From Acinetobacter pittii ATCC 19004 = CIP 70.29 (lineage in GTDB: Bacteria > Pseudomonadota > Gammaproteobacteria > Pseudomonadales > Moraxellaceae): a DNA stretch of 64,000 nucleotides. Positions 24,748-34,917 of the stretch are shown in pieces (within the stretch, counting starts at the first letter, position 1; each line of letters begins with the position of its first letter). Location of the stretch: NCBI RefSeq assembly GCF_000369045.1, contig NZ_KB849789.1, positions 399,702 through 463,701 of the forward strand. The letters are read 5' to 3'. The translations under genes were made by a program, and so were the position numbers. Below the pieces are notes generated by a model that did no database searches, had not been told where the DNA came from, and saw only the letters and a list, made by a program, of their open reading frames with translations.

Positions 24748-27700
24748 ATGTATAAACCAACCACATTTGTGTGGCAGCCATCTGCAGCATCATTGTTTAA
24801 AATTACCGTACTTAGCTCTGCGTTAGCTGCGTTGGGTATTACAACAGGCTGTTCATCGACTCCGCAATCTGCAAAAACCTCAAAATCGAAACAGGTCAGT
24901 GGTGCAGGTTATTTAGATGCAAGTAGTCTTGATTCATTGGAAGACTTACTTTCAGCAACTGATATGCGTGCTGTAGAGGGTGACCGTCTGCTTATTTTAA
25001 AGCATGGTGATGTCTGGAAACGTATGTCTGTTGGTTTCAAAATGGATTTGAACCATTGGGATTCACGTATTGAAGCTCAGCGTAGTTGGTTTATTTCTCG
25101 TCAGCCTTATCTTGATCGTTTAAGTGCCCGTGCAAGTCGTTATTTGTACCATACAGTTAAAGAAGCTGAACGCCGTGGTTTGCCGACAGAACTTGCACTC
25201 TTACCTGTAATTGAAAGTTCATATGACCCAGCTGCAACAAGTAGCGCAGCCGCAGCAGGTTTATGGCAGTTTATTCCGAGTACTGGCCGTATTTATGGCT
25301 TAAAGCAAACAGGCATGTATGATGGCCGTCGAGATGTTGTTGAGTCGACTCGTGCTGCCTATGAGTTTTTAGGAAGCTTATATAATCAATTCGGTTCTTG
25401 GGAGCTTGCTTTAGCAGCCTATAATGCTGGACCGGGACGTATTCAACAAGCAATTAACCGAAATCAGGCAGCAGGTTTACCAACTGATTATTGGTCTTTA
25501 AAATTACCTCAAGAAACCATGAACTATGTTCCTCGTTTCTTGGCTGTTGCCCAAATTATTAAAAATCCAAAGGCTTACGGTATTTCTTTACCACCAATTG
25601 CAAATAGACCCCATTTCCGTGAAGTGACTTTATCTGCACCTTTATCTTTAAATGAAATTGCTTCTGTAGCTGGATTAAGTCGTTCGGAACTCTATGCATT
25701 AAACCCGGGATATCGTGGTGAAATGGTAGACCCTGCAAGTCCAATGCGTATCTTGATTCCAGCAGATTTAAGTCCTTCAATTGATAATAAATTAAAAGGT
25801 ATGAAGTCTGGCGGTGGTTCAGGTTGGTGGGCAAATGTGACTTCACCATCTAAGCCAGATGTAAGTGCTTCAACATCTGTGACAATTAAAACCACGCCTG
25901 CAAATCAGGTGCAACCAGTTAAACCGTCAACACCTACTAAAACAACCAGTAGCTCTACCACGTTAAAAACTTCAACTCCTCGTGGGTCTGATGCTTTAGC
26001 CGCGTTTGCAGCTTCGGCTGATGTACCAAGTGCTCCACGTATTCCTGTTGCTGTGACACCTGCGGCAAATATTAAGCAAGTGAAGACAGAACCACCAATC
26101 TCGGCTGCAGAACGTGAAAAGATTTTAGCGGCAGTTCGAGCTGAAGGTGAGAAAGAAACAGTTCAACAAGCTTTAGAGCCACAACCAACGCAGGCTGAAA
26201 AAGATCAAGTAGTTGCCGAGTTGAAGGCTATTGCACCACAAGGAACAGAAATTGTTGATCCTTATGATGGCAAAATTAAGTTAACTGCGATTCAAACAAG
26301 CCAATCAGTTGCAGAGCAACAAGGTAAAGAAGTAAGTAAAGGTTTTGCATATCCAAAAACTTTAGCTGAAGACGTGACTGTAGCTAACTCTGAAGATGGG
26401 CAGCGCAATAAAGACAAGCCTTACATTAAAACTGATACAGATGTAGTGGTTGTACAGCCAAAAGGCAAACGTAGTACCTATACAGTTTTACCGGGTGATA
26501 CTTTAGCCGTTATTGCGATGAAAAACGGCGTAAACTGGCGCGATGTTGCTAAGTGGAACCAGATTGATCCAGAAAAGACGTTATATGTTGGTTCAACGCT
26601 TTACCTTTATGATGCTAAGCCACAAGAAACTCAAACGACTTCAAAAAGCACAGCTAAACCAGATGTATATGTCGTTCAGGCTAACGATAGTTTAAGCGGC
26701 GTGGCTAACCAGTTTAATTTGTCAGTAAGACAATTGGCTGAATATAACGATTTATCAGTGACTGATGGCTTATTTGTTGGGCAAAAACTACAGTTAAAAG
26801 AACCAAAAAATAGTCGCTCAAGTGCTAAAGCAGAACCGAAAGCTGTTCAGGCAAGTGCAAAACGTATAGCAACTAAAAGCTATACTGTGAAGCGCGGTGA
26901 ATACCTTAAATTGATTGCAGATCGTTATGCGCTCTCTAATCAGGAACTTGCTGAATTAACACCGGGATTAACTGCGGGCAGTAACTTAATGGTAGGCCAA
27001 AAAATTAATGTGCCTACACAAGATATTTCTGTAGATGAAGTTGCTGAAACTAAGGCTTCTAGTAAATCTGAGAAAGCATCAGCAAGTGTTTCTTATAAAA
27101 CAGAAGGCTATAAAGTACAACGTGGTGATACTTTATCGAGTATTGCAACTAAATCAAAAATTAGCCTAGCTGAGTTAGCCGAGTTAAATAACTTAAAAGC
27201 AAATAGCCATGTGCAGCTTGGTCAAACTTTAAAAGTACCGGCAGGCTTAAGTGTTCCAGAACAATACGTTGTACAGTCTGGCGATAGCTTAAATGCGATT
27301 GCAAGTAAATATAATTTGCAAACAAGCTATTTGGCTGACCTAAACGGTTTGTCTCGTACTGCTGGTTTGCGTGCTGGTCAACGCTTAAAACTAACAGGTA
27401 CGGTTGAAGAAGCGCCAACTAAATCTTCTAAAAACGCCAAAGAAGAAACACCAGAAACTTATACAGTTAAATCTGGTGATAGCTTAGGTAATATCGCTAA
27501 TCGCTACCACTTACAGTTGGACTATCTTGCTTCATTAAATGGTCTTTCACGCAACAGTAGCGTTCGTGTGGGGCAGCGTTTAAAGCTAACGGGTGATGTG
27601 CCTACAGTTGAAACAGCTAAAGTAGATACTAAGTCTTCAACTAAAACAGTTGCTGCTGGTAAAAACACTGAAAGATATACGGTTAAATCTGGTGAGTCTT

Positions 27701-27963
27701 TAAATAGTATTGCGAGCCGTGCGGGTATTTCAGTGCGTGAACTGGCTGAAATGAATGCATTAAAAGCAAATGCTAACTTACAGCGCGGTCAGAATATTGT
27801 GATTCCAAAAACTGTCGTGGAATACAAAGTGAAGCGTGGTGATACCTTAATCGGTCTTGCGAGTAAATATGGTTTAGAAACCAATTTATTGGCTGAGCTG
27901 AATAATTTAACGCCTTCTACTCAGCTTCGCATTGGTGATGTGATTAAAGTGCCTAATTTGTAA
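24748..27963 (+). CDS. mltD: Membrane-bound lytic murein transglycosylase D with eight LysM repeats
   Basis: A 1071-residue envelope enzyme that cleaves peptidoglycan glycan strands, forming 1,6-anhydro-muramic ends. Lipoprotein signal with Cys35; family 1 SLT domain at about 140-300 with catalytic Glu156 in PVIESSYDP and GLWQFIPSTG. A Pro/Thr/Ser-rich region follows. Eight LysM domains (xYxVxxGDxL) fill about 610-1071; E. coli MltD has only two or three. I start at the ATG at 24748, preceded by GGAAG; the longer reading adds 32 unlikely residues. A strong ribosome site for the next gene is not visible. Confidence 0.95.
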   Translation: MYKPTTFVWQPSAASLFKITVLSSALAALGITTGCSSTPQSAKTSKSKQVSGAGYLDASSLDSLEDLLSATDMRAVEGDRLLILKHGDVWKRMSVGFKMDLNHWDSRIEAQRSWFISRQPYLDRLSARASRYLYHTVKEAERRGLPTELALLPVIESSYDPAATSSAAAAGLWQFIPSTGRIYGLKQTGMYDGRRDVVESTRAAYEFLGSLYNQFGSWELALAAYNAGPGRIQQAINRNQAAGLPTDYWSLKLPQETMNYVPRFLAVAQIIKNPKAYGISLPPIANRPHFREVTLSAPLSLNEIASVAGLSRSELYALNPGYRGEMVDPASPMRILIPADLSPSIDNKLKGMKSGGGSGWWANVTSPSKPDVSASTSVTIKTTPANQVQPVKPSTPTKTTSSSTTLKTSTPRGSDALAAFAASADVPSAPRIPVAVTPAANIKQVKTEPPISAAEREKILAAVRAEGEKETVQQALEPQPTQAEKDQVVAELKAIAPQGTEIVDPYDGKIKLTAIQTSQSVAEQQGKEVSKGFAYPKTLAEDVTVANSEDGQRNKDKPYIKTDTDVVVVQPKGKRSTYTVLPGDTLAVIAMKNGVNWRDVAKWNQIDPEKTLYVGSTLYLYDAKPQETQTTSKSTAKPDVYVVQANDSLSGVANQFNLSVRQLAEYNDLSVTDGLFVGQKLQLKEPKNSRSSAKAEPKAVQASAKRIATKSYTVKRGEYLKLIADRYALSNQELAELTPGLTAGSNLMVGQKINVPTQDISVDEVAETKASSKSEKASASVSYKTEGYKVQRGDTLSSIATKSKISLAELAELNNLKANSHVQLGQTLKVPAGLSVPEQYVVQSGDSLNAIASKYNLQTSYLADLNGLSRTAGLRAGQRLKLTGTVEEAPTKSSKNAKEETPETYTVKSGDSLGNIANRYHLQLDYLASLNGLSRNSSVRVGQRLKLTGDVPTVETAKVDTKSSTKTVAAGKNTERYTVKSGESLNSIASRAGISVRELAEMNALKANANLQRGQNIVIPKTVVEYKVKRGDTLIGLASKYGLETNLLAELNNLTPSTQLRIGDVIKVPNL

Positions 27964-27978
27964 AATAATTAGCCACTG

Positions 27979-29814
27979 ATGCATAAATTAAATTTTCAAC
28001 TGAGCCTGCTAGTCGGGCTCAGTGTCATTTCCCATAGTGTTTTTTCTGCACAGCAAACCACTTCATATATAGCGATTCATTCTAAGCCTAAGTATTTAGA
28101 AATGATGGCTATGCCATATGCAAACCCTAATGCACCTAAAGGTGGCCTATTAAGTCAGGCAGCTCAAGGAACTTTTGATAACCTCAATAGTATGAATGGG
28201 AAAGGGAATGCTACAGAAGGCGTTAATTATCTTTTTGATACTTTAATGACACAATCACTTGATGAGGTTGGAGTTTTATATCCGCTTTTGGCTCAGAAAG
28301 TGAGTTATGACCCAGAAAAAACGCAATCAGTGACTTTCTATTTAAACCCTAAAGCGCGTTTTAGTAATGGGCAGGCAGTCACTGCGGCAGATGTTAAATT
28401 TAGTTTTGATGCCTATCAGACTAAATCTAATTTAGGTTTGCAAATGTACCTTGCTGATTTAGCAAAAACAGAAGTAATAAATGCTCATCAAGTAAAGTTT
28501 AGTTTTAAGTCTACACATAACCCTAAAATGCCATTCATTTTGGCAACCCTACCCATTTATTCAAAAGTAGATTGGCAAAAAAGAGATTTTAGCCGAATTA
28601 CCTTACAACCGATTATTGGTTCGGGGCCATATGTAGTTGAACGAGTTGATCCGGGTAGAAGCATCAGTTATAAAAGAAATCCAAATTATTGGGCAAAAGA
28701 TTTACCTATTAATAAGGGGCGTTATAACTTTGACCGCTTGAGATATGTTTATTATCGAAATTGGGATATTGCTTTTGAAGGATTTAAATCTGGGCAATAC
28801 ACTTTGCATGAAGAAACTAATCCTAAAAAATGGGTAACTGATTACCGGTTTCCAGCCGTAAAAGCAGGGTTGGTTTCTCAATATAAGTTTCGTCACCATA
28901 ATCCGATTGCCACTGAAAGCTATGTTTTTAATACGCGACGAAAACCTTTAAATGATATTCGTTTTAGACAAGCTTTAACCTATGCCTATGACTTTGAATG
29001 GCAGAATAAGGCTTTGTTTTATGGACAATATCAGCGCCTACAAAGTTATTTTGAAAATAGTGAATTAGCTGCAACAGGTCGACCTTCAAAAACTGAATTA
29101 GAGTTGTTAAAGCCGTTATTGCCTAAGTTATCTCCACTCATGCAGCAAGGTGTTTTAGCAAACTGGAAATACCCAGTGTCAGATGCAAGTGGATTTAACC
29201 GTCAGAATTTGTTGACTGCACGGCAATTACTGATACAAGCTGGTTATAAAGTTAAAGAAGGGCAGCTATTTACGCCTGAGGGAAAGAAAGTTCAGCTCGA
29301 ATTTTTAATTCAGCAAGATGGTAAACAACGAACACTTCTACCTTTTATTCGTAACTTAAAAAAATTAGGTATTGCAGTTAATTTACGTCAGGTTGATGCT
29401 CCGCAATATTTAGAACGAACTCGCCGTTACGATTTTGATATGACCACAATGAATTTGCCGCAATCTCTCAATCCGGGAAATGAACAAACTCAGTTCTGGG
29501 GGAGTGTAGCTGCAGCTCAGGATGGAAATTACAATTATGCGGGAATTCGTAATCCAGTAATTGATCAAGTGATTGCAAAACTCGTTGCAAGTAAAAGCCG
29601 TGAACAACAGATTATTTATACTCGCATTCTCGATCGATTGCTTAGAGCTGGTTATTATCAAATCCCGACTTATGGTAAAGGTGAAAACTGGTATGCTTAT
29701 TGGAATATGTATCAACAACCTAAAGTTAAACCAGCGCTTTCTTCTGGGATAGAATATTGGTGGAGTGATGCAAACAAAGCCAAAAAAGTTGCCAAATATT
29801 TACATCAACAATAA
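27979..29814 (+). CDS. yejA: ABC importer periplasmic binding protein YejA-like
   Basis: A 611-residue family 5 extracellular solute-binding protein with a signal peptide (cleavage near VFSA-QQ). N-terminal MMAMPYANPNAPKGG and the YWWSD C-terminus fit the YejA/microcin C type. E. coli YejABEF imports peptides, including microcin C. It starts 16 bp after mltD with no clear ribosome site, so it may depend on mltD translation. Linking a muramidase to a peptide importer suggests uptake of cell-wall peptides, which is inference. Confidence 0.9.
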   Translation: MHKLNFQLSLLVGLSVISHSVFSAQQTTSYIAIHSKPKYLEMMAMPYANPNAPKGGLLSQAAQGTFDNLNSMNGKGNATEGVNYLFDTLMTQSLDEVGVLYPLLAQKVSYDPEKTQSVTFYLNPKARFSNGQAVTAADVKFSFDAYQTKSNLGLQMYLADLAKTEVINAHQVKFSFKSTHNPKMPFILATLPIYSKVDWQKRDFSRITLQPIIGSGPYVVERVDPGRSISYKRNPNYWAKDLPINKGRYNFDRLRYVYYRNWDIAFEGFKSGQYTLHEETNPKKWVTDYRFPAVKAGLVSQYKFRHHNPIATESYVFNTRRKPLNDIRFRQALTYAYDFEWQNKALFYGQYQRLQSYFENSELAATGRPSKTELELLKPLLPKLSPLMQQGVLANWKYPVSDASGFNRQNLLTARQLLIQAGYKVKEGQLFTPEGKKVQLEFLIQQDGKQRTLLPFIRNLKKLGIAVNLRQVDAPQYLERTRRYDFDMTTMNLPQSLNPGNEQTQFWGSVAAAQDGNYNYAGIRNPVIDQVIAKLVASKSREQQIIYTRILDRLLRAGYYQIPTYGKGENWYAYWNMYQQPKVKPALSSGIEYWWSDANKAKKVAKYLHQQ

Positions 29815-29845
29815 AAAGCACCTGCCATAAAGGAAATCCTGTTAT

Positions 29846-30898
29846 ATGGGTTCATATATTCTCAAGCGACTTCTTTTAATGATTCCCACATTGTTTGTCA
29901 TTTTATTGATTAACTTTGTGGTTGTGCAAATTGCACCGGGTGGGCCAGTTGAGCAAGCAATACATCAGGCACAAAGCGATTTGGGAATTGGCCGTGCATT
30001 GAGTGCAGAAACTTATTATCAAGGTGCTCAAGGTTTAAGCCCTGAAATGGTTGAGCAAATTAAGGCTCAGTACGGCTTTGATCGTTCTGGCCCTGAACGA
30101 TTTTTTCTAATGTTAAAAGGCTATTTAACTTTAGATTTTGGACAAAGTTTCTTTAAAGATAAACCTGTTGTGCAATTGTTGTGGGAAAAAATGCCTGTTT
30201 CCATTTCACTTGGGCTGGTGAGTACTTTACTCATTTATCTCATTTCTATTCCGCTGGGAATTAAAAAGGCAAAACAGCAGGGCTCTTGGTTTGATCGATC
30301 AACTTCTTTAGTGCTTGTGGTGGGGTATGCTGTACCAAGTTTTGTATTTGCGATTTTGTTAGTTGTTTTTTTTGCAGGTGGGTCTTATTTCCAATGGTTT
30401 CCACTACAAAACTTAGTCTCAGATAACTTTCATCAACTCAGTCTCTGGGGCAAAGTTACCGATTATTTATGGCATATGACTTTGCCACTGATTACGATGG
30501 TATTAGGCGGTTTTGCCAGTTTAACCTATTTAACTAAATACTCATTTTTAGAAGAACTCAATAAACCCTATGTTTTGGCAGCCTATGCAAAAGGGTTGAA
30601 TAGCCAACAGGTCTTATATAAGCATGTCTTTCGTAATGCCATTTTAGTTGTGCTCGCAGGATTGCCAGAAGCGTTAGCAGGTATTTTCTTTGTAGGTAAT
30701 CTATTTGTAGAAATTATCTTTCACCTAGATGGGGTGGGTTTGTTGGGCTTTGAAGCTATTGTCCAACGTGATTATCCTGTTATTTTTGGTGTTTTATTTT
30801 TCTTTACTTTATTTAGCCTAATTTTACGTCTCATTTGTGATGTGTTGTACCAATGGATTGATCCAAGAATTCACTTTGACGCACAAGGAGGCAAATAA
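29846..30898 (+). CDS. yejB: ABC importer permease YejB
   Basis: A 350-residue inner-membrane permease of the DppB type with about six membrane helices. The N-terminal IPTLFVILLINFVVVQIAPGGP, recognised by VVQIAPGGP, is the family start. The EAA loop reads AKGLNSQQVLYKHVFRNA, readable as AKGL...KHVFRNA. Its stop overlaps the yejE start (TAATG). Confidence 0.93.
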   Translation: MGSYILKRLLLMIPTLFVILLINFVVVQIAPGGPVEQAIHQAQSDLGIGRALSAETYYQGAQGLSPEMVEQIKAQYGFDRSGPERFFLMLKGYLTLDFGQSFFKDKPVVQLLWEKMPVSISLGLVSTLLIYLISIPLGIKKAKQQGSWFDRSTSLVLVVGYAVPSFVFAILLVVFFAGGSYFQWFPLQNLVSDNFHQLSLWGKVTDYLWHMTLPLITMVLGGFASLTYLTKYSFLEELNKPYVLAAYAKGLNSQQVLYKHVFRNAILVVLAGLPEALAGIFFVGNLFVEIIFHLDGVGLLGFEAIVQRDYPVIFGVLFFFTLFSLILRLICDVLYQWIDPRIHFDAQGGK

Positions 30899-31908
30899 TG
30901 TCTTTAATTGTGCGCACACGATTACAGCGTTTTAGACAGCATAAATTGGGTTGGGCCAGCTTTATTCTATTTAGTCTGATTTTGATTTTGTCCTTAGCTG
31001 CGGAGTTAATTGCTAACGATAAACCGCTTTTAGTGAAGTATGAAGATTCTTACTATTCACCCGTGTTAAAAACTTATCCTGAAACTGCGTTTGGTGGGGT
31101 GTTTGAAACAGAAGCTGACTATAAAGACCCCGCCGTACAAGCGCTTATTGAAGCTAAAGGATGGGCAGTTTGGCCCCTCATTCAATTTTCATATCAAACT
31201 CCCAATTTAGATTTGGCAGTTCCTGTGCCATCACCACCTTCCAAGCAAAACTGGTTGGGAACAGATGATCAAGGAAGGGACGTTTTTGCGCGTATTCTTT
31301 ATGGCTTAAGAGTATCGTTACTTTTTGGCTTGGCCTTAACATTTTGTTCTGCTTTATTTGGAATTACGGTAGGCGCTATTCAAGGTTACTATGGTGGCTG
31401 GGTCGATTTATTGGGGCAACGTTTAGTGGAAGTCTGGAATGGCTTACCCATGCTTTTTATGGTCATGATTTTAGTCAGTATGTTTGTTCCAAATGTATAT
31501 TGGCTATTTTTCATTATGTTGTTTTTCGGCTGGACTGTTTTGGTAGGCATCGTTAGAGCAGAATTTTTGAAAGCTCGCCAGCTAGATTATGTTCGTGCAG
31601 CCCAAGTTTTGGGAGTGACTGATCACGCAATTATTTTTAGGCATATTTTGCCAAATGCGATCAGTTCGAGTTTGTCTCAGTTACCTTTTATTTTAACAAC
31701 TAACATTAGCGCTTTAACTGCTCTTGATTTTTTAGGATATGGTCTACCGCCAGATGCGGCCTCTTTAGGTGAATTATTACTACAAGGTAAAAATAATTTA
31801 GATGCGCCATGGCTAGCAATTTCAGGCTTTTTTAGTCTGGCGATTGTTCTTTCACTTTTAATTTATATTGGGGAGGCGGCTCGTGATGCTTTTGACCCAA
31901 GAAAATAA
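30898..31908 (+). CDS. yejE: ABC importer permease YejE
   Basis: A 336-residue DppC-type inner-membrane permease. It has the family periplasmic segment with NWLGTDDQGRDVFARILYG, recognised as LGTDDQGRDVFARI, then about five more helices and an EAA loop (QVLGVTDHAIIFRHILPNA). It pairs with YejB to form the channel. Translationally coupled at both ends: start overlaps yejB, and its last 23 bases overlap yejF. Confidence 0.93.
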   Translation: MSLIVRTRLQRFRQHKLGWASFILFSLILILSLAAELIANDKPLLVKYEDSYYSPVLKTYPETAFGGVFETEADYKDPAVQALIEAKGWAVWPLIQFSYQTPNLDLAVPVPSPPSKQNWLGTDDQGRDVFARILYGLRVSLLFGLALTFCSALFGITVGAIQGYYGGWVDLLGQRLVEVWNGLPMLFMVMILVSMFVPNVYWLFFIMLFFGWTVLVGIVRAEFLKARQLDYVRAAQVLGVTDHAIIFRHILPNAISSSLSQLPFILTTNISALTALDFLGYGLPPDAASLGELLLQGKNNLDAPWLAISGFFSLAIVLSLLIYIGEAARDAFDPRK

Positions 31909-33478
31909 TTTAAATCCCGCTTTAGCATTATTAAAAGTAGAGCAACTTTCGGTTCAGACCAAAGACCGAAAGGTGTTATTAGAAGATCTAAATTTTTACT
32001 TAAGTGAAGGTGAGACACTCGCTATTGTGGGCGAAAGTGGTTCAGGTAAATCGATGAGCTGCTTAGCAATAATGGGCTTGCTACAAGATAAATTAGAAAT
32101 AGCGGGGCAGGTCTGGATTGGACCGCAAAATATGCTTGAGCTAGATGAAAGAGCTCAATCAAATTTACGTGGTCGACAAATCGCTATGATTTTTCAAGAA
32201 CCTGCTAGTGCTTTAAATCCGCTCCATTGGGTTGAAAAAATTATAGGGGAAAATCTTCTTTTATCTGGTTTTTCAAAACAAGAAGTTCGACAGCAAATAG
32301 TCGAATTACTAAAAGATGTGGGAATTGTTGAACCAGAACAAATTTTAAAACGTTATCCACATGATCTTTCTGGTGGGCAAAGACAACGTGTCATGATCGC
32401 GATGACATTGGCACTTCAGCCTAAAATTTTGATTGCTGATGAACCTACTACTGCGTTGGATGTGGTTTTACAGATACAGATTTTAGAGCTATTAAAATCT
32501 TTGCAAAGCAAATATGGGATGGCACTTATTTTAATTAGCCATGACCTCAATTTAGTACATCGCTATGCTGAGAAACTTATTGTATTGCAAAGTGGGCGTG
32601 TCGTGGAGCAAGGTGAACTGAGCCAAATCTTTGTAAATCCTAAAACTAGTTATACAGCACAATTATTAGATCATGATTTTGGAAGTGTAGAGTCTAGACC
32701 CGCTCAACAGAATGTTTTATCAGTTCGACAGCTCAGCGTGCAGTTTCCTATAAGAAAAGGAATTTTAAATCGCATTCAAGGATATTTCACCGCAATAGAA
32801 GATTTGAGTTTTGACCTTGCTCAAGGTGAAGCACTTGGGGTAGTTGGTGAAAGTGGTGCGGGTAAGTCATCTTTAGCCCTCGCTTTGGTTCAGCTTATTC
32901 AGAGCAAAGGACAGATTGTTTTCTTAGGTCAAGATTTAAATCAGTTACAGCCAAAAGCCTTGCGTTTGATGAGATCTGATTTTCAACTTGTATTCCAAGA
33001 CCCATTTGGAAGTTTAAACCCGCGTATGACAGTAGGGCAGATTATTGCTGAAGGATTGAAAGTGAAAGCAGTAGCTGATAACGAGATCAAACAGCAAGTT
33101 GAATCTGTATTGGTAAAAGTTGAATTGGCTGAAGATTTTCAACACCGTTATCCTCATGAACTTTCAGGTGGACAGCGTCAACGTGTCGCCTTAGCCAGAG
33201 CTTTGGTAGTGCAACCGAAACTTTTAATTTTGGATGAACCTACCTCTGCCTTAGATCGGACCACGCAAAAAGCCATGATCAAGTTGTTGAGACAATTACA
33301 GCAAACTGAGCAGTTAAGTTATATTTTCATTAGTCATGATCTCAATATAGTAAAAGCACTTTGCCACAAAGTGATGGTATTACGTCATGCCAAAGTTGTT
33401 GAATATCAGGAAACTGAACTCTTATTTTCTAAGCCTCAGGCTGAGTATACGAAACAGTTAATTAAAGCATCCTTTTAA
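31886..33478 (+). CDS. yejF: ABC importer ATPase with two nucleotide-binding domains, YejF
   Basis: A 530-residue cytoplasmic ATPase that fuses the DppD and DppF cassettes. Each half has Walker A (GESGSGKS and GESGAGKS), LSGGQRQRV signature and Walker B/DEPT. I start at the ATG at 31886, with GGGAGG nine bases upstream inside yejE; a GTG directly before it is also possible. It completes the yejABEF importer. Confidence 0.93.
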   Translation: MLLTQENNLNPALALLKVEQLSVQTKDRKVLLEDLNFYLSEGETLAIVGESGSGKSMSCLAIMGLLQDKLEIAGQVWIGPQNMLELDERAQSNLRGRQIAMIFQEPASALNPLHWVEKIIGENLLLSGFSKQEVRQQIVELLKDVGIVEPEQILKRYPHDLSGGQRQRVMIAMTLALQPKILIADEPTTALDVVLQIQILELLKSLQSKYGMALILISHDLNLVHRYAEKLIVLQSGRVVEQGELSQIFVNPKTSYTAQLLDHDFGSVESRPAQQNVLSVRQLSVQFPIRKGILNRIQGYFTAIEDLSFDLAQGEALGVVGESGAGKSSLALALVQLIQSKGQIVFLGQDLNQLQPKALRLMRSDFQLVFQDPFGSLNPRMTVGQIIAEGLKVKAVADNEIKQQVESVLVKVELAEDFQHRYPHELSGGQRQRVALARALVVQPKLLILDEPTSALDRTTQKAMIKLLRQLQQTEQLSYIFISHDLNIVKALCHKVMVLRHAKVVEYQETELLFSKPQAEYTKQLIKASF

Positions 33479-33600
33479 AGATATTTTTATAATTTATTGT
33501 TTTATATAAATAAATTTTAGTTAAACTTCTAATGCAAAAAGTTGCATATTTTTATTTTTTTTAAAATTGACATGTGCTATTGTCAGTTATCGATTATGAC

Positions 33601-33628
33601 TTGACATGCCCAATAACTCATTTAAATT
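33601..33628 (+). promoter_or_regulatory. Probable sigma70 promoter of the OYE gene with an upstream dyad
   Basis: TTGACA (33601-33606), a 16-bp spacer and TAAATT (33623-33628) lie about 40 bp upstream of the ATG. Just upstream, TGACA/TGTCA form an inverted repeat (33568-33585), and TTGACATG recurs 34 bp apart (33567 and 33601). The repeat could be a repressor site. Confidence 0.45.
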
Positions 33629-33667
33629 AGAGTAATTGCTCTAAAACTCAAAGAACAGAGGTTAACC

Positions 33668-34912
33668 ATGAACCAGATTGCTCAACCCATCACAATTCGC
33701 AATACCACCTTTAAAAACCGAATTATTAAAGGTGCAATGAGTGAGGCACTTGCAAATTATGAAGGCCAACCAAATGACTTACATTTGGGTTTATATGGTG
33801 CATGGGCAAAAGGTGAGCTTGGCTGTGCGATTACTGGTAATGTCATGGTAAATGCCGGCGCAAAAAATGAACCGGGTGTTGTTGTTATTGAAACTGAACG
33901 TGATCTAGAGCGCTTAAAAGAATGGGCGGAATTAGGTAAAAAATATGGCATGGTGCAGTTGATTCAATTGTCACACCCAGGTCGTCAGTGTCCAAAAGGC
34001 TTAAATAAAGAAACCGTAGCGCCATCAGCGGTACCTTTTAGTCCAGCTTTAGCAACCATGTTTGGAACGCCACGTGAATTAACTCATGATGAAATTCTAG
34101 ATATTATTAAACGTTTTGCGACTGCAGCTCAAATCTGTGAAAAGGCAGGTTTTGAAGGAGTGCAATTACATGGTGCACATGGTTATTTAATTAGTCAGTT
34201 TTTATCGCCATTAACCAATAAGCGCACAGATCAATGGGGCGGTTCAGTTGAAAATCGTACTCGTTTTTTACTAGAAGTTTATAAAGCGGTACGTGAGGCG
34301 ACTTCAGATAATTTTATCATTTCAGTGAAGCTTAACTCGGCTGACTTCCAGCGTGGCGGTATTAGCGAAGAAGATGTAATTTCAGTATTTAAAGCAGTGG
34401 ATGAAGCTGGTATCGATTTAATTGAAATTTCAGGCGGTACTTACGAGGCACCAGCAATGGCTGGGGCTAAGGCCGACAAACGTAAAGCAAGCACGATTGC
34501 TCGTGAAGCATACTTTTTAGATTTTGCTGAAAAAATCCGTCAGCATGTTAAGTGTAAGCTTATGGTGACAGGCGGTTTCCGTACCGTAGAGGGCATGAAC
34601 GCTGCGCTTGAAAGTGGTGCATGTGACTTTATTGGTATTGCTCGTCCATTTGCAGTAGAAACTGATTTAACAGAGCGTTTAATTGCAGGGCAAGATGTTC
34701 GCTATGCAGTAAAACCAATTAAAACAGGCTTACCATTTGTCGATAAAATGGCAATTATGGAAATTATTTGGTATGCCGCTCAATTTAAAACCATTGGCAA
34801 GGGTAAAAAACCAAATCCAAAACTTTCACCACTAGTGGTATTTTTAAATTATGCCAAAGGCAATATTAAAGCGGTGATTCAAGGACAAGTAAATTCACGT
34901 AAGTCTGCATAA
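33668..34912 (+). CDS. NADH:flavin oxidoreductase of the Old Yellow Enzyme family
   Basis: A 414-residue cytoplasmic FMN-binding TIM barrel. Visible family motifs: IIKGAMSE, LSHPGRQ, GAHGYLISQFLSP, then RTDQWGGSVENRTRF and the FMN phosphate loop region GFRT...DFIGIARPF. OYE family enzymes reduce activated C=C bonds with NAD(P)H; the natural substrate is unknown. It is of the single-domain class, lacking the FeS/FAD module of fadH. AGAGG precedes the ATG. Confidence 0.88.
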   Translation: MNQIAQPITIRNTTFKNRIIKGAMSEALANYEGQPNDLHLGLYGAWAKGELGCAITGNVMVNAGAKNEPGVVVIETERDLERLKEWAELGKKYGMVQLIQLSHPGRQCPKGLNKETVAPSAVPFSPALATMFGTPRELTHDEILDIIKRFATAAQICEKAGFEGVQLHGAHGYLISQFLSPLTNKRTDQWGGSVENRTRFLLEVYKAVREATSDNFIISVKLNSADFQRGGISEEDVISVFKAVDEAGIDLIEISGGTYEAPAMAGAKADKRKASTIAREAYFLDFAEKIRQHVKCKLMVTGGFRTVEGMNAALESGACDFIGIARPFAVETDLTERLIAGQDVRYAVKPIKTGLPFVDKMAIMEIIWYAAQFKTIGKGKKPNPKLSPLVVFLNYAKGNIKAVIQGQVNSRKSA

Positions 34913-34917
34913 TTTCA

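Noticed and set aside
26460..27960. Repetitive DNA within mltD
   Set aside because: It encodes the eight LysM domains and is not a DNA-level repeat element.
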